Positions 1 to 14,258 of a stretch of 64,000 nt of DNA are shown piece by piece. Positions within the stretch are counted from its first letter, which is position 1. The number at the start of each line of letters is the position of its first letter. Made by a program: the position numbers and the translations under genes. The notes under the pieces are model-generated. The model saw only the letters and a list, made by a program, of their open reading frames with translations. It made no database searches and had not been told where the DNA came from. Source of the DNA: Pseudomonas sp. MM213 (lineage in GTDB: Bacteria > Pseudomonadota > Gammaproteobacteria > Pseudomonadales > Pseudomonadaceae); NCBI RefSeq assembly GCF_020423045.1, contig NZ_CP081943.1:5518001-5582000 (forward strand), written 5' to 3'.

Positions 1-995
1 ACGCCCAACAGATCGTTACCCTGACTTACCCGCACATCGGCAACACCGGCACCACGCCGGAAGACGCCGAGTCCGATCGCGTCTGGTCCGCTGGCCTGGT
101 CATCCGTGACCTGCCGCTGGTTGCGAGCAACTGGCGTAACACGATGTCCCTGTCCGACTACCTGAAAGCCAACAACGTTGTGGCAATCGCCGGTATCGAC
201 ACCCGCCGCCTGACGCGCATCCTGCGTGAGAAAGGCGCGCAGAACGGCTGCATCATGGCTGGTGACAACATTTCCGAAGAAGCGGCCATCGCCGCGGCTC
301 AAGGCTTCCCTGGCCTCAAAGGCATGGACCTGGCGAAAGTCGTCAGCACCAAGGAAACCTACGAGTGGCGCTCGACTGTCTGGGAGTTGAAAACCGACAG
401 CCACGCGACCATCGACGCTTCCGAGCTGCCGTACCACGTGGTTGCCTACGACTACGGCGTCAAGCTCAACATCCTGCGCATGCTGGTCGAGCGCGGTTGC
501 CGTGTGACCGTGGTGCCGGCGCAAACGCCTGCTGCTGACGTGCTGGCGATGAAGCCGGACGGCGTGTTTCTGTCCAACGGCCCTGGCGACCCGGAGCCTT
601 GCGACTACGCGATCCAGGCGATCAAGGACGTGCTGGAAACCGAGATTCCGGTATTCGGCATCTGCCTCGGTCACCAACTGCTGGCCCTGGCCTCCGGCGC
701 CAAGACCCTGAAAATGGGCCACGGCCACCACGGTGCCAACCACCCGGTCCAGGATCTGGACAGCGGCGTGGTGATGATCACCAGCCAGAACCACGGTTTT
801 GCCGTAGACGAAGCGACCCTGCCAGCCAACGTTCGTGCGATTCACAAATCGCTGTTCGACGGCACTCTGCAAGGCATCGAGCGTACCGACAAGAGCGCCT
901 TCAGCTTCCAGGGTCACCCGGAAGCCAGCCCTGGCCCGAACGACGTAGCGCCATTGTTCGATCGCTTCATCAACGAAATGGCCAAGCGACGCTGA
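1..995 (+). CDS. carA: Carbamoyl-phosphate synthase small subunit (5' end missing)
   Basis: Glutaminase subunit that releases ammonia from glutamine for CarB, for arginine and pyrimidine synthesis in the cytoplasm. The reading frame is open from base 3, so the N-terminus lies outside the window; 330 residues are visible of about 378 usual. The C-terminal half is a class I glutamine amidotransferase: the nucleophile cysteine sits in FGICLGHQ and the His/Glu pair in [10 protein letters not shown]. The N-terminal small-subunit domain is recognisable in [17 protein letters not shown]. carB follows after 118 bases that contain a stem-loop. Identification is very secure. Confidence 0.97.
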   Translation, partial: AQQIVTLTYPHIGNTGTTPEDAESDRVWSAGLVIRDLPLVASNWRNTMSLSDYLKANNVVAIAGIDTRRLTRILREKGAQNGCIMAGDNISEEAAIAAAQGFPGLKGMDLAKVVSTKETYEWRSTVWELKTDSHATIDASELPYHVVAYDYGVKLNILRMLVERGCRVTVVPAQTPAADVLAMKPDGVFLSNGPGDPEPCDYAIQAIKDVLETEIPVFGICLGHQLLALASGAKTLKMGHGHHGANHPVQDLDSGVVMITSQNHGFAVDEATLPANVRAIHKSLFDGTLQGIERTDKSAFSFQGHPEASPGPNDVAPLFDRFINEMAKRR

Positions 996-1015
996 TCGCT
1001 CGCCTTGATGCAGCA

Positions 1016-1058
1016 AAGCTTGAGGGCGGTCCCGACATCGGCGGCCCCCTCAAGGCTT
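1016..1058 (+). other. carA-carB intercistronic stem-loop
   Basis: An inverted repeat (AAGCTTGAGGG ... CCCTCAAGGCTT) with one bulged base and a roughly 20-base loop lies between carA and carB. No T-tract follows, so it is not a standard intrinsic terminator. It may tune mRNA stability or the ratio of the two subunits (inference). Confidence 0.5.
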
Positions 1059-1113
1059 CAAAGATTGAACAAGACGGCTTGCCGACTGACCTGCGGATTT
1101 GAGTGACAAACCC

Positions 1114-4331
<3,218 letters not shown>

Positions 4332-4335
<4 letters not shown>

Positions 4336-4808
4336 TCAAGTACCCAATGACCGTCCAGGGCGCGAAAGCCCTGGAAGAAGAACACGCTCACCTGACCAAG
4401 GTCGTCCGTCCGAAGCTCAGCCAGGACATCGGTACGGCCCGGGAATTGGGTGACTTGAAGGAAAACGCCGAATACCACGCTGCTCGCGAGCAGCAAGGTA
4501 TGGTCGAGGCGCGGATTCGTGACATCGAAGGCCGGATTCAGAATCAGGTCATCATCGACGTCACGAGCATTCCTCACACCGGTAAAGTGATTTTCGGCAC
4601 CACCGTTGAAATCGCCAGCGTCGAGACTGATGAGCGCGTCACTTACCACATCGTGGGTGAGGACGAGGCTGACTTCAAACTCGGCAAGATTTCGGTAGGT
4701 TCGCCATTGGCCCGTGCCTTGATTGCCAAGGAAGAGGGTGATGTGGTTGCTGTGAAAACGCCGGGTGGCGTTATCGAGTACGAGATTGTCGAAGTCCGCC
4801 ACATCTGA
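4332..4808 (+). CDS. greA: Transcription elongation factor GreA
   Basis: Binds the secondary channel of RNA polymerase and stimulates cleavage of backtracked RNA. 158 residues, the usual length. The N-terminal coiled coil carries the acidic tip region ([19 protein letters not shown]), followed by the FKBP-like C-terminal domain ([15 protein letters not shown]). The start overlaps the carB stop (ATGA). A short GC-rich hairpin follows at 4814-4836. Confidence 0.98.
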
Positions 4809-4813
4809 AAGAA

Positions 4814-4836
4814 GGCGCCCGCTGCGTGCGGGCGCC
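4814..4836 (+). other. GC-rich hairpin after greA
   Basis: GGCGCCCGC TGCGT GCGGGCGCC forms a near-perfect 9-bp stem directly after the greA stop and touching the next start codon. There is no T-tract, so it is more likely an mRNA-stability or translation-control element than a terminator. Confidence 0.5.
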
Positions 4837-5241
4837 ATGCTTTGGCAGCTGACTCAGATGTTGTGGGTCGGCGGCTTGTGGCTGTTACACATCGGTCTGC
4901 TGCCGGTGCTGGGCCAAATTGGCCTGGCGCCGCTGCTGATCGAAGAAATTGCAGGCATGCTGAATGCGCTGATGGTGGGTTTCGCCTCGGCGTGTGTAAT
5001 TTTTCAGGCTTTGGTGCTGGTTCAGGCCGAGGGCCTTGCCAGTCTATGGCGCGATGTTCGCGGGCAACTGCTGATGATGGCGCTGTATGCATGCGCGATG
5101 TTTTTCGCGGTGCGTGTCGGCTGGCCGGATGCAGTGCGTTGGCAAGTGTTCAGCTATCTTGTTCTGGGCTTTTCCGGGCTGGTGCTGGTCTTGCAGCCGG
5201 TACCGGGATGGAGCGGCAGGGTGCGCGAAGCACACCCTTGA
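4837..5241 (+). CDS. Small integral membrane protein, DUF4149-like
   Basis: Unknown function. About 134 residues, almost all hydrophobic, with about four membrane segments (around residues 5-25, 35-58, 75-95, 103-120). It occupies the position between greA and yhbY held in P. aeruginosa by a conserved hypothetical gene (from memory). The start is uncertain: ATG 4837 lies on the edge of a GC-rich hairpin with no clear Shine-Dalgarno sequence, and an in-frame GTG at 4765 would overlap greA. The family name is a tentative recollection. Confidence 0.7.
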   Translation: MLWQLTQMLWVGGLWLLHIGLLPVLGQIGLAPLLIEEIAGMLNALMVGFASACVIFQALVLVQAEGLASLWRDVRGQLLMMALYACAMFFAVRVGWPDAVRWQVFSYLVLGFSGLVLVLQPVPGWSGRVREAHP

Positions 5242-5250
5242 CCCTTGCCA

Positions 5251-5559
5251 TCACTTGAAGCGATGGACGTTCGACAGCTGCTTGTTGACGCTGAAGTTCT
5301 TGCGGTAAATCAGTGCCATCTTGCCGATGACTTGAACCAGATCCGCTTTGCCGACCTTGCAGAGTTCTGCAATGGACGCCAGGCGCGATTCGCGATCGAG
5401 GATGTTGAGCTTGATTTTGATCAGCTCGTGATCCGCCAAAGCGCGTTCAAGTTCGGCTAACACACCTTCAGTCAGACCGTTGTCAGCCACAATCAAAACT
5501 GGTTTCAGATGGTGGCCAATGGATTTGTACTGTTTCTTCTGCTCTTGAGTGAGCGGCAT
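5251..5559 (-). CDS. yhbY: Ribosome-associated RNA-binding protein YhbY
   Basis: CRS1-YhbY (CRM) domain protein of 102 residues that associates with pre-50S particles in relatives. The compact alpha-beta domain spans almost the whole chain, with the conserved GxxG-like loop in IVADNGLTEGVLAELERAL and the segment HELIKIKLN. It is transcribed divergently from rlmE, a conserved arrangement in proteobacteria. Convergent with the membrane-protein gene to its left. Confidence 0.93.
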   Translation of the reverse strand: MPLTQEQKKQYKSIGHHLKPVLIVADNGLTEGVLAELERALADHELIKIKLNILDRESRLASIAELCKVGKADLVQVIGKMALIYRKNFSVNKQLSNVHRFK

Positions 5560-5660
5560 AATCTGACCCTTTCGTCTGGATTCTGTAAAATGGCGGCCAT
5601 TTTACCCGAGGGTTCGTGGATCCGCCCAACTAATCACGACCCTTATCATCGAGGTGCCCA

Positions 5661-6290
5661 ATGGCGCGTTCCAAGACAAGCCTTGGTTGGCTGAAAAGAC
5701 ATGTCAATGATCCCTATGTGAAGCAGGCGCAGAAGGATGGTTACCGCTCGCGTGCGAGTTACAAGCTTCTGGAGGTCCAGGAGAAATACAAGCTGATCCG
5801 TCCGGGTATGAGCGTTGTCGACCTGGGGGCGGCGCCCGGCGGCTGGTCGCAGGTCACCAGTCGGCTGATCGGTGGTCAGGGGCGCCTGATCGCCTCGGAC
5901 ATCCTGGAAATGGACGGCATTCCGGACGTGACTTTCATCCAGGGTGACTTCACCGAGGACAAAGTGCTCGCTCAGATCCTTGAAGCCGTCGGTAATTCGC
6001 AGGTGGACCTTGTGATTTCCGATATGGCCCCCAATATGAGTGGTACGCCTGAAGTGGACATGCCAAAAGCCATGTTTCTATGTGAGCTGGCTCTTGATCT
6101 GGCTGCCCGGATACTCAAGCCGGGTGGTAATTTCGTGATCAAGGTGTTTCAGGGTGAAGGGTTTGATGCTTACGTGAAGGACGCTCGTCAGAAATTCGAC
6201 AAGGTCCAGATGATCAAGCCGGACTCTTCCCGTGGCAGTTCCCGCGAGCAATACATGCTGGCTTGGGGTTACCGTGGCCGTAGTGAGTAA
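5661..6290 (+). CDS. rlmE: 23S rRNA 2'-O-ribose U2552 methyltransferase
   Basis: Also called FtsJ/RrmJ; methylates U2552 of 23S rRNA late in 50S assembly using S-adenosylmethionine. 209 residues, normal length. The SAM-binding motif [11 protein letters not shown] is at residues 54-64, and the catalytic K-D-K tetrad elements are visible in [14 protein letters not shown] and [12 protein letters not shown]. Start ATG 5661 is preceded by GAGGTGCCC. It sits upstream of ftsH as in most gammaproteobacteria. Confidence 0.97.
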   Translation: MARSKTSLGWLKRHVNDPYVKQAQKDGYRSRASYKLLEVQEKYKLIRPGMSVVDLGAAPGGWSQVTSRLIGGQGRLIASDILEMDGIPDVTFIQGDFTEDKVLAQILEAVGNSQVDLVISDMAPNMSGTPEVDMPKAMFLCELALDLAARILKPGGNFVIKVFQGEGFDAYVKDARQKFDKVQMIKPDSSRGSSREQYMLAWGYRGRSE

Positions 6291-6483
6291 ATCGAGGTTT
6301 TTTTGCGGGGCGATAGGTTTTTCGTATTTCGCCTTGTGGGAATTAGCGAATATTGTGTAGGAAGTGTTTCACAAAGGGTTACAGACGGCGCCTGCCAGTG
6401 TTGTAGGTAATGTAGTAAGTTAGGCCGGTGAATATCATGCGAAGCGCGCGCCATTAGCGGCGCTTGCTTCAGAGGGTAGTTAA

Positions 6484-8403
6484 TTGAACGATATGGCAAA
6501 GAATCTGATCCTGTGGTTGATCATCGCGGCTGTCCTGGTGACAGTGATGAACAACTTCTCCAGCCCTAACGAGCCGCAGACCCTCAACTATTCCGACTTC
6601 ATCCAGCAGGTCAAGGATGGCAAGGTCGAGCGCGTAGCCGTTGATGGCTATGTGATTACCGGTAAGCGCAACGATGGCGACAGCTTCAAGACCATTCGTC
6701 CTGCAATCCAGGATAACGGTCTGATCGGCGATCTCGTGGACAACCACGTGGTAGTCGAAGGCAAGCAGCCTGAGCAGCAAAGCATCTGGACTCAACTGCT
6801 GGTCGCGAGCTTCCCGATCCTGGTGATCATCGCCGTGTTCATGTTCTTCATGCGGCAGATGCAGGGCGGTGCCGGAGGCAAGGGCGGGCCGATGAGCTTC
6901 GGCAAGAGCAAGGCGCGCCTGCTCTCCGAAGACCAGGTGAAAACTACCCTGGCTGACGTTGCCGGTTGCGACGAAGCCAAGGAAGAAGTCGGCGAGCTGG
7001 TCGAATTCCTCCGCGATCCGGGCAAGTTCCAGCGTCTGGGCGGCCGCATTCCTCGCGGCGTGCTGATGGTCGGTCCTCCGGGTACTGGTAAAACCTTGCT
7101 GGCCAAGGCAATTGCCGGTGAAGCCAAGGTGCCGTTCTTCACCATTTCCGGTTCCGACTTTGTCGAAATGTTCGTCGGTGTCGGTGCCAGCCGTGTTCGC
7201 GACATGTTCGAGCAAGCCAAAAAACACGCGCCATGCATCATCTTCATCGATGAAATCGACGCCGTCGGTCGCCACCGTGGTGCCGGCATGGGCGGTGGTC
7301 ACGATGAGCGTGAGCAGACTCTCAACCAGTTGCTGGTAGAGATGGACGGCTTCGAAATGAATGACGGCATCATCGTCATCGCCGCAACCAACCGTCCGGA
7401 CGTCTTGGACCCTGCGTTGCTGCGTCCGGGCCGTTTCGACCGTCAGGTTGTGGTCGGGCTGCCGGATATCCGCGGTCGCGAGCAAATTCTCAAGGTCCAC
7501 ATGCGCAAAGTGCCAATGGGTGACGACGTCGCTCCGGCCGTGATCGCTCGTGGTACGCCTGGTTTCTCCGGTGCCGACCTTGCCAACCTGGTGAACGAGG
7601 CGTCGCTGTTCGCTGCCCGCACCGGCAAGCGCATCGTCGAGATGAAAGAATTCGAGCTGGCGAAAGACAAGATCATGATGGGCGCCGAGCGCAAATCCAT
7701 GGTCATGTCCGAGAAAGAGAAGCAGAACACCGCTTATCACGAAGCAGGTCATGCCATTGTTGGTCGCGTCGTGCCTGAGCATGACCCGGTCTACAAAGTG
7801 TCGATCATCCCGCGCGGTCGTGCGCTGGGTGTGACCATGTTCCTGCCGGAAGAAGATCGCTACAGCCTGTCCAAGCGTGCGTTGATCAGCCAGATCTGCT
7901 CGCTGTACGGCGGCCGTATCGCTGAAGAGATGACTTTGGGCTTTGACGGTGTCACTACCGGTGCATCCAACGACATCATGCGTGCCAGTCAGATTGCACG
8001 GAACATGGTGACCAAGTGGGGACTGTCGGAGAAACTCGGTCCGTTGATGTATGCCGAAGAAGAGGGCGAAGTGTTCCTCGGTCGCGGCGGCGGTGGTCAG
8101 AGTGCAAGCTTCTCTGGTGAGACGGCCAAGCTGATCGACTCCGAAGTGCGCAGCATCATTGACCAGTGCTATGGCACGGCCAAACAGATCCTCACGGATA
8201 ACCGTGACAAGCTCGACGCCATGGCTGATGCCCTGATGAAGTACGAAACGATCGATGCTGATCAGATCGACGACATCATGGCGGGTCGTACGCCTCGCGA
8301 ACCTCGCGACTGGTCGGGCGGCACCGGTACCTCCGGAACGCCTCCGGTGGTACAGGATGAGCGTCCGGAAACACCGATCGGCGGTCCGGCTGCTGACGTT
8401 TAA
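6484..8403 (+). CDS. ftsH: ATP-dependent zinc metalloprotease FtsH
   Basis: Membrane-anchored AAA+ protease that degrades misfolded membrane proteins and regulators such as LpxC. 639 residues with two membrane segments (about 6-22 and 104-123), Walker A GPPGTGKT at 197-204, Walker B FIDEID, the second region of homology with its arginine fingers, and the zinc motif HEAGH at 419-423. The TTG at 6484 is chosen because the AGAGGG at 6471-6476 is ideally spaced (7 bases); the ATG at 6493 (MAKNLIL) would be 16 bases away. Confidence 0.96.
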   Translation: MNDMAKNLILWLIIAAVLVTVMNNFSSPNEPQTLNYSDFIQQVKDGKVERVAVDGYVITGKRNDGDSFKTIRPAIQDNGLIGDLVDNHVVVEGKQPEQQSIWTQLLVASFPILVIIAVFMFFMRQMQGGAGGKGGPMSFGKSKARLLSEDQVKTTLADVAGCDEAKEEVGELVEFLRDPGKFQRLGGRIPRGVLMVGPPGTGKTLLAKAIAGEAKVPFFTISGSDFVEMFVGVGASRVRDMFEQAKKHAPCIIFIDEIDAVGRHRGAGMGGGHDEREQTLNQLLVEMDGFEMNDGIIVIAATNRPDVLDPALLRPGRFDRQVVVGLPDIRGREQILKVHMRKVPMGDDVAPAVIARGTPGFSGADLANLVNEASLFAARTGKRIVEMKEFELAKDKIMMGAERKSMVMSEKEKQNTAYHEAGHAIVGRVVPEHDPVYKVSIIPRGRALGVTMFLPEEDRYSLSKRALISQICSLYGGRIAEEMTLGFDGVTTGASNDIMRASQIARNMVTKWGLSEKLGPLMYAEEEGEVFLGRGGGGQSASFSGETAKLIDSEVRSIIDQCYGTAKQILTDNRDKLDAMADALMKYETIDADQIDDIMAGRTPREPRDWSGGTGTSGTPPVVQDERPETPIGGPAADV

Positions 8404-8411
8404 GGTTTGAA

Positions 8412-9263
8412 ATGACTTCTGTTCAGTCCTCGACCCGGTTGCCTTGCGGCAACCGGGTTCTTGATTTGGCCCAGACGCATGTCATGGGCATTCTCAATGT
8501 CACCCCTGATTCCTTTTCCGATGGCGGCCAATACAGCCAGCTCGATGCGGCCTTGCGCCACGCCGAAGCCATGGTGCTGGCCGGCGCGACGCTGATTGAT
8601 GTCGGTGGTGAGTCGACCCGGCCTGGTGCCAGGGCGGTTTCGCCGCTCGAAGAGCTGGAGCGCGTAGCGCCGATCGTCGAGCGCATCAATCGCGAGCTGG
8701 ATGTGATTATCTCGGTCGATACCTCCACGCCAGCGGTCATGCGTGAAGCGGCGCGGCTGGGTGCGGGTTTGATCAATGACGTCCGCTCGTTGCGTCGAGA
8801 GGGTGCTCTGGATGCGGCGGCCGCCACTGGTCTGCCGGTCTGTCTGATGCATATGCTCGGTGAGCCGGGCGACATGCAGGACAATCCGCATTATCAGGAT
8901 GTCACCCGAGAGGTTGGCGAGTTTCTTGTCGAGCGCATGGCGCAGTGTGCGTCAGTCGGAATTCCGGCTGAGCGGATCATCCTGGATCCGGGTTTCGGCT
9001 TCGCCAAAACCTTGCAGCACAACCTGAGCTTGTTCAAACATATGGAAGTCCTGCATGCCTTGGGGCGGCCCCTGTTGGTCGGGGTTTCGCGAAAGAGCAT
9101 GATAGGTCAGGCCTTGAATCGCCCGGTCGGTGAACGACTGCATGGCGGTTTGGCACTCGCGGCGCTGGCTTCATTCAAGGGGGCGCGTATATTGCGCGTC
9201 CATGATGTGGCCGAAACCGTCGATGTGGTGCGGATGATCGCCGCAGTGGAATCAGCCGAATAA
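8412..9263 (+). CDS. folP: Dihydropteroate synthase
   Basis: Condenses p-aminobenzoate with hydroxymethyl-dihydropterin diphosphate in folate synthesis; target of sulfonamides. 283 residues, a TIM barrel, with family signatures [15 protein letters not shown] near residue 25, [10 protein letters not shown] near 60 and DPGFGFAKT near 195. It starts 8 bases after ftsH and is followed by glmM after 16 bases, so it belongs to the same operon. Confidence 0.97.
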   Translation: MTSVQSSTRLPCGNRVLDLAQTHVMGILNVTPDSFSDGGQYSQLDAALRHAEAMVLAGATLIDVGGESTRPGARAVSPLEELERVAPIVERINRELDVIISVDTSTPAVMREAARLGAGLINDVRSLRREGALDAAAATGLPVCLMHMLGEPGDMQDNPHYQDVTREVGEFLVERMAQCASVGIPAERIILDPGFGFAKTLQHNLSLFKHMEVLHALGRPLLVGVSRKSMIGQALNRPVGERLHGGLALAALASFKGARILRVHDVAETVDVVRMIAAVESAE

Positions 9264-9279
9264 GAATGATGGAGCACTT

Positions 9280-10617
9280 ATGACTAAGAAATATTTTGGC
9301 ACCGACGGTATTCGTGGTCGGGTCGGCGTGTACCCGATTACCCCTGAATTCATGCTCAAGCTCGGCTGGGCTGCGGGCATGGCGTTCCGCAAAATGGGCG
9401 CCTGCAAAGTGTTGGTAGGCAAGGACACCCGGATCTCCGGATACATGTTCGAATCGGCGCTCGAGGCCGGGCTGACTTCGGCGGGTGCCGACGTGATGCT
9501 CCTGGGCCCGATGCCGACGCCGGCCATCGCCTACCTGACGCGTACGTTTCATGCCGAAGCAGGCATCGTGATCAGTGCCTCGCACAATCCTCACGATGAC
9601 AACGGCATCAAGTTTTTCTCCGGCAAGGGCACCAAGCTGCCGGATGAAGTCGAGCATATGATCGAAGAGTTGCTCGACACCCCGATGACTGTGGTTGAGT
9701 CGAGCAAGATCGGCAAAGTGTCGCGAATCAACGATGCTTCGGGCCGTTATATCGAATTCTGCAAGAGCAGCGTACCGACCGGCACCAGCTTTACAGGCCT
9801 GAAGATCGTGATCGATTGCGCTCACGGTGCGACCTACAAAGTGGCGCCGAGTGTGTTCCGTGAGTTGGGCGCCGAGGTTGTTGTGCTTTCAGCGCAGCCA
9901 AACGGCCTGAACATCAATGACAACTGCGGTTCGACCCATATGGGTCAGTTGCAGGCTGCCGTTCTTGCCGAACATGCTGATCTCGGTATTGCGTTCGATG
10001 GTGATGGCGACCGGGTCCTGATGGTCGATCACACGGGGGCTGTTGTTGATGGTGACGAGTTGCTGTTCATCATCGCCCGCGACTTGCATGAGCGTGATCT
10101 GCTGAAAGGCGGTGTGGTTGGAACATTGATGAGTAACCTGGGGCTGGAGCTGGCCCTGGCAGATCTGTCGATTCCGTTTGTGCGTGCCAACGTCGGCGAC
10201 CGTTATGTGATCGCGGATCTGCTGGAGCGCAACTGGCTGGTCGGTGGTGAGAACTCGGGTCATATCGTCTGCTTCAATCACACCACCACCGGTGATGCGA
10301 TCATTGCAGCGTTGCAGGTGTTGATGGCATTGCAGACTCGCTCCGAAGGGCTGGCTCAAGCCCGTCAGTCGCTGCGCAAGTGTCCTCAGGTGCTGATCAA
10401 CGTGCGTTTCAGTGGCGGTGCGAGCCCGCTCGATCATCCGTCGGTCAAAGAGGCCAGTGAGCGCGTTACCAAGGCCATGGCCGGGCGTGGGCGCGTGCTG
10501 TTGCGCAAGTCCGGCACCGAGCCGTTGGTGCGTGTCATGGTCGAAGGCGAGGACGAAACACAGGTTCGCGGCTACGCCGAAGAGCTGGCAAAACTGGTTA
10601 CTGAAGTTTCTGCCTGA
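9280..10617 (+). CDS. glmM: Phosphoglucosamine mutase
   Basis: Interconverts glucosamine-6-phosphate and glucosamine-1-phosphate for UDP-GlcNAc, feeding peptidoglycan and LPS. 445 residues. The phospho-acceptor is Ser101 in [12 protein letters not shown], the Mg-binding loop is DGDGDR at 240-245, and the sugar-phosphate loop is [12 protein letters not shown] near the C-terminus. A GGAGCAC Shine-Dalgarno sequence precedes the ATG. Confidence 0.98.
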   Translation: MTKKYFGTDGIRGRVGVYPITPEFMLKLGWAAGMAFRKMGACKVLVGKDTRISGYMFESALEAGLTSAGADVMLLGPMPTPAIAYLTRTFHAEAGIVISASHNPHDDNGIKFFSGKGTKLPDEVEHMIEELLDTPMTVVESSKIGKVSRINDASGRYIEFCKSSVPTGTSFTGLKIVIDCAHGATYKVAPSVFRELGAEVVVLSAQPNGLNINDNCGSTHMGQLQAAVLAEHADLGIAFDGDGDRVLMVDHTGAVVDGDELLFIIARDLHERDLLKGGVVGTLMSNLGLELALADLSIPFVRANVGDRYVIADLLERNWLVGGENSGHIVCFNHTTTGDAIIAALQVLMALQTRSEGLAQARQSLRKCPQVLINVRFSGGASPLDHPSVKEASERVTKAMAGRGRVLLRKSGTEPLVRVMVEGEDETQVRGYAEELAKLVTEVSA

Positions 10618-10683
10618 ATTCGGCTTGCCAGCCATGATTGTGTTGGGTAACATCTGCGCCCACTTTGACCGACGAGGTACAGC

Positions 10684-11436
10684 ATGCGTCGCCCTATGGT
10701 AGCTGGTAACTGGAAGATGCACGGTACCCGCGCCAGCGTCGCTGAGCTGATCAACGGCCTGAGTCATTTGGCCTTGCCGAGCGGTGTTGATGTCGCGGTA
10801 TTCCCGCCTTTCCTGCATATCAATCAAGTGATTGAAGGTTTGAAAGGCAAGTCGATTTCGGTCGGCGCGCAGAACTCTGCAGTGGAATCCATGCAAGGTG
10901 CTTTGACCGGCGAAGTTGCACCGAGTCAGTTGGTGGATGCAGGTTGTACCTTTGTACTTGTCGGGCATTCCGAGCGCCGCCAAATGGGCGAGCAGGACGG
11001 AATGCTGATTCGCAAGTTCGCAGCGGCACAGGCATGTGGCTTGATTCCAGTGTTGTGTATAGGGGAGACCCTGGAGCAACGCGAAGCTGGAAAAACTCTT
11101 GAGGTTGTCGGGCGTCAGCTTGGCAGTATCATTGAGGAGCTGGGTGTTGGTGCTTTTGCAAATGCAGTCATTGCTTACGAGCCGGTCTGGGCCATTGGCA
11201 CCGGGCTGACTGCTTCGCCGCAACAGGCGCAGGATGTGCACGCAGCCATTCGCGCTCAGTTGGCGGCAGAGAATTCTGAGGTCGCACAAGGTGTGCGGCT
11301 TCTATACGGCGGCAGCGTGAAGGCGGCCAATGCGGTCGAACTGTTCGGCATGCCGGATATCGATGGGGGGCTCATTGGTGGAGCTTCCCTGAATGCAGAT
11401 GAGTTCGGTGCGATTATTCGCGCCGCGGGAAACTGA
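10684..11436 (+). CDS. tpiA: Triosephosphate isomerase
   Basis: Interconverts dihydroxyacetone phosphate and glyceraldehyde-3-phosphate. 250 residues, a TIM barrel. Catalytic residues are all present: Asn9 and Lys11 in AGNWKM, His95 in VLVGHSERR, Glu166 in [11 protein letters not shown]. Phosphate-binding segments GGSV and GGLIGGASL are near the C-terminus. Located between glmM and secG, the usual Pseudomonas order. Confidence 0.98.
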   Translation: MRRPMVAGNWKMHGTRASVAELINGLSHLALPSGVDVAVFPPFLHINQVIEGLKGKSISVGAQNSAVESMQGALTGEVAPSQLVDAGCTFVLVGHSERRQMGEQDGMLIRKFAAAQACGLIPVLCIGETLEQREAGKTLEVVGRQLGSIIEELGVGAFANAVIAYEPVWAIGTGLTASPQQAQDVHAAIRAQLAAENSEVAQGVRLLYGGSVKAANAVELFGMPDIDGGLIGGASLNADEFGAIIRAAGN

Positions 11437-11440
11437 AAAA

Positions 11441-11824
11441 ATGCTGGAAACAGTCGTAGTCGTTTTTCATCTGCTGGGTGCATTGGGCGTAGTTGCTCTG
11501 GTATTGCTGCAGCAGGGTAAGGGTGCGGATGCTGGCGCGTCTTTCGGAGCAGGTGCTTCAAATACTGTGTTCGGAAGCCAAGGTTCCTCTACCTTTCTTA
11601 GTAAGTTTACTGCTATACTTGCCGCCGGTTTCTTCATAACCAGCTTAGGGTTAGGTTACTTTGCTAAAGAGAAGGCTCACCAGCTGACTCAAGTAGGTTT
11701 GCCAAATCCAGCGGTGTTGGAAGTTCCAAAGCAACAACCGGCTTCTGATGATGTACCGGTGCTTCAAGAGCAAAAGTCGGCTACTCCAGCGACTGACGTA
11801 CCTCCAGCTCAAGAGCAGAAGTAA
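11441..11824 (+). CDS. secG: Protein-export membrane protein SecG
   Basis: Accessory subunit of the SecYEG translocon. 127 residues with two membrane helices (about 3-22 and 50-70) separated by the conserved cytoplasmic loop [20 protein letters not shown]. The C-terminal tail is rich in Pro, Gln, Val and Glu, with PVLQEQK and PPAQEQK echoing each other. It starts 4 bases after the tpiA stop; the start is fixed by the family N-terminus [10 protein letters not shown]. Confidence 0.95.
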   Translation: MLETVVVVFHLLGALGVVALVLLQQGKGADAGASFGAGASNTVFGSQGSSTFLSKFTAILAAGFFITSLGLGYFAKEKAHQLTQVGLPNPAVLEVPKQQPASDDVPVLQEQKSATPATDVPPAQEQK

Positions 11825-11846
11825 GAAGGGTTTCAAACGTAGTATT

Positions 11847-11932
11847 GCCGAGGTGGTGGAATTGGTAGACACGCAACCTTGAGGTGGTTGTGCCCATAGG
11901 GTGTAGGGGTTCGAGTCCCCTTCTCGGTACCA
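11847..11932 (+). tRNA. tRNA-Leu(GAG)
   Basis: 86-base class II tRNA with long variable arm (TGCCCATAGGGTG), GG in the D loop, TTCGAGTC in the T loop, anticodon GAG in the loop TTGAGGT, and an encoded CCA. The acceptor stem GCCGAGG pairs with TCTCGGT through two G-U pairs. An intrinsic terminator follows. Confidence 0.96.
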
Positions 11933-11943
11933 ATTATCAGGAG

Positions 11944-11966
11944 AGCCCGCTGTTGCGGGCTTTCTT
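11944..11966 (+). terminator. Intrinsic terminator after tRNA-Leu
   Basis: AGCCCGC TGTT GCGGGCT stem-loop followed by TTCTT. It probably ends the ftsH-secG-tRNA-Leu transcript at least in part. Confidence 0.8.
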
Positions 11967-12028
11967 GTAGGTGGAAGGTTACATTGACCCTGTCAGGGAT
12001 CGGTCGTATACTTCCGCCCCAGCTTTGT

Positions 12029-12105
<77 letters not shown>

Positions 12106-12113
12106 GTTTAAGG

Positions 12114-12135
12114 AGCCCCTTTTAAGGGGCTTTTT
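12114..12135 (+). terminator. Intrinsic terminator after initiator tRNA
   Basis: AGCCCCTT TT AAGGGGCT followed by TTTTG, starting 8 bases after the tRNA CCA. Confidence 0.85.
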
Positions 12136-12180
12136 GTTAGCTGGACACTTTCTACGCCGCTGTTCGACGGCGTTTCAAGG

Positions 12181-12204
12181 ATGGGCGTTTCGCCCATTTT
12201 TTTA
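12181..12204 (+). terminator. Second terminator-like hairpin before rimP
   Basis: ATGGGCG TTT CGCCCAT followed by seven T, ending only 40 bases before the rimP start. It may be a leader terminator controlling read-through into rimP-nusA, an operon known in E. coli to be controlled by termination in the leader. Confidence 0.75.
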
Positions 12205-12243
12205 TTTTGCATAGCATGCACATACATGCACGAGGGGGTTCAG

Positions 12244-12702
12244 GTGTCGAGCAAGCTAGAAGAGTTGCAGGCCTTGTTGGCCCCGGTGGTCGTGGCCCTA
12301 GGCTATGAATGCTGGGGTATTGAGTTTTCGGCTCAAGGTCGCCACTCAATGTTGCGCGTTTATATTGATAAAGAAGGCGGCGTGCTGGTGGACGATTGCG
12401 CCATCGTCAGCCGTCAGATCAGCGGTGTCCTGGATGTTGAAGATCCAATCGCCGTTGAGTACACCCTTGAAGTTTCCTCGCCTGGCATGGAACGCCCGCT
12501 GTTCACTATTGAGCAGTTTGCAAAATTTGCCGGTGAACAAGTGAAGATCAGGCTGCGCTCGCCTTTTGAAGGGCGACGCAACTTTCAGGGCCTTCTGCGC
12601 GGTGTAGAAGAGCAGGATGTCGTGGTGCAGGTAGAAGACCATGAGTTCCTGTTGCCGATCGATATGATCGACAAGGCCAACATTATTCCCAGTTTTGACT
12701 GA
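12244..12702 (+). CDS. rimP: Ribosome maturation factor RimP
   Basis: Required for 30S subunit assembly. 152 residues: N-terminal alpha-beta domain, then a C-terminal SH3-like barrel ([20 protein letters not shown]). The signature [11 protein letters not shown] is at about residues 78-88. GTG 12244 (SSKLEELQ) is chosen because GAGGGGG lies 6-7 bases upstream and it matches the family N-terminus; an ATG at 12223 is possible. Confidence 0.95.
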   Translation: MSSKLEELQALLAPVVVALGYECWGIEFSAQGRHSMLRVYIDKEGGVLVDDCAIVSRQISGVLDVEDPIAVEYTLEVSSPGMERPLFTIEQFAKFAGEQVKIRLRSPFEGRRNFQGLLRGVEEQDVVVQVEDHEFLLPIDMIDKANIIPSFD

Positions 12703-12749
12703 GACGCGGATCCCGCGGATCCAATGGCTTGCGAAAGGCGAGGCGTACG

Positions 12750-14231
12750 ATGAGCAAAGAAGTACTGCTGGTTGTTGAGTCGGTATCCAATGAAAAGGGC
12801 GTACCGGCAAACGTAATTTTTGAAGCGCTGGAGCTGGCTCTGGCCACTGCTACCAAAAAGCGTTTCGAGGACGAAGTCGATCTGCGTGTGGAAATCAATC
12901 GCCACACCGGTGCTTACGAGACCTTCCGTCGCTGGACGGTTGTCGAAGAAGCAGACCTGGACGATCCGGCCATCGAAACCTGGCCGAGCAAGGTTGCCGA
13001 AACGCATCCTGGTGCCCAGGTTGGTGATGTAGTCGAAGAAAAAATCGAATCCATCGAGTTCGGCCGCATTGCTGCACAGACTGCCAAGCAAGTCATCGTG
13101 CAGAAAGTTCGCGAAGCCGAGCGCGCTCAAGTCGTTGACGCCTATCGCGAGCGCCTGGGGGAAATCATCTCCGGCACCGTGAAGAAAGTGACCCGCGACA
13201 ATGTGATCGTCGACCTGGGCAACAACGCTGAAGCGTTGCTGGCTCGTGAAGACATCATCTCTCGCGAAACCTTCCGGGTTGGCGTGCGTCTGCGTGCGCT
13301 GCTCAAGGAAATCCGCACCGAGAACCGCGGCCCGCAGCTGATCCTGTCGCGTACCGCGCCGGAAATGCTGATCGAGTTGTTCCGCATCGAAGTGCCGGAA
13401 ATCGCTGAAGGCCTGATCGAAGTAATGGCTGCTTCCCGTGACCCGGGTTCGCGCGCCAAGATCGCGGTCCGCTCCAAGGACAAACGCATCGACCCGCAGG
13501 GCGCTTGCATCGGTATGCGCGGTTCGCGCGTCCAGGCAGTGTCGGGTGAGTTGGGCGGTGAGCGTGTTGATATCGTCCTGTGGGACGACAACCCGGCTCA
13601 GTTCGTAATCAACGCCATGTCCCCGGCTGAGGTTGCGGCAATTATCGTTGACGAAGATGCCCATGCAATGGACATCGCCGTTGGCGCAGACAATCTGGCT
13701 CAGGCCATCGGTCGCGGTGGTCAGAACGTGCGTCTGGCTAGCCAGTTGACTGGCTGGACCCTGAACGTGATGACCGAATCGGACATCCAGGCTAAGCAGC
13801 AAGCAGAAACCGGCGACATCCTGCGCAACTTCATCGACGAGCTGGAAGTCGACGAAGACCTGGCACAGGTGCTGGTAGATGAAGGCTTCACCAGCCTGGA
13901 AGAGATTGCCTACGTACCGTTGGAAGAAATGCTCAACATCGACGGCTTTGACGAAGAAACCGTCAACGAGCTTCGCGCTCGTGCCAAGGATCGTTTGTTG
14001 ACCAAAGCCATCGCTACTGAGGAAAAGCTGGCAGACGCCCATCCGGCCGAAGACCTGCTCTCGCTTGAGGGTATGGACAAGGATTTGGCGATGGAACTGG
14101 CGGTGCGCGGCGTAATTACCCGCGAAGACCTGGCCGAGCAGTCTATTGACGACCTGCTCGACATCGACGGCATTGACGATGATCGTGCCGGCAAGTTGAT
14201 CATGGCCGCCCGAGCCCACTGGTTCGAGTAA
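12750..14231 (+). CDS. nusA: Transcription termination/antitermination factor NusA
   Basis: RNA-polymerase-bound factor acting in pausing, termination and antitermination. 493 residues, the usual gammaproteobacterial length: N-terminal polymerase-binding domain (1-125), S1 domain (about 135-200), two KH domains (about 200-345, including IGMRGSRVQ and IGRGGQNV), then two acidic repeats (from about 360 and 435). ATG 12750 matches [10 protein letters not shown]; an earlier in-frame ATG at 12729 is disfavoured. Confidence 0.98.
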   Translation: MSKEVLLVVESVSNEKGVPANVIFEALELALATATKKRFEDEVDLRVEINRHTGAYETFRRWTVVEEADLDDPAIETWPSKVAETHPGAQVGDVVEEKIESIEFGRIAAQTAKQVIVQKVREAERAQVVDAYRERLGEIISGTVKKVTRDNVIVDLGNNAEALLAREDIISRETFRVGVRLRALLKEIRTENRGPQLILSRTAPEMLIELFRIEVPEIAEGLIEVMAASRDPGSRAKIAVRSKDKRIDPQGACIGMRGSRVQAVSGELGGERVDIVLWDDNPAQFVINAMSPAEVAAIIVDEDAHAMDIAVGADNLAQAIGRGGQNVRLASQLTGWTLNVMTESDIQAKQQAETGDILRNFIDELEVDEDLAQVLVDEGFTSLEEIAYVPLEEMLNIDGFDEETVNELRARAKDRLLTKAIATEEKLADAHPAEDLLSLEGMDKDLAMELAVRGVITREDLAEQSIDDLLDIDGIDDDRAGKLIMAARAHWFE

Positions 14232-14258
14232 TTAGGCGCGGCCTGAGGAGAGAAGTGC

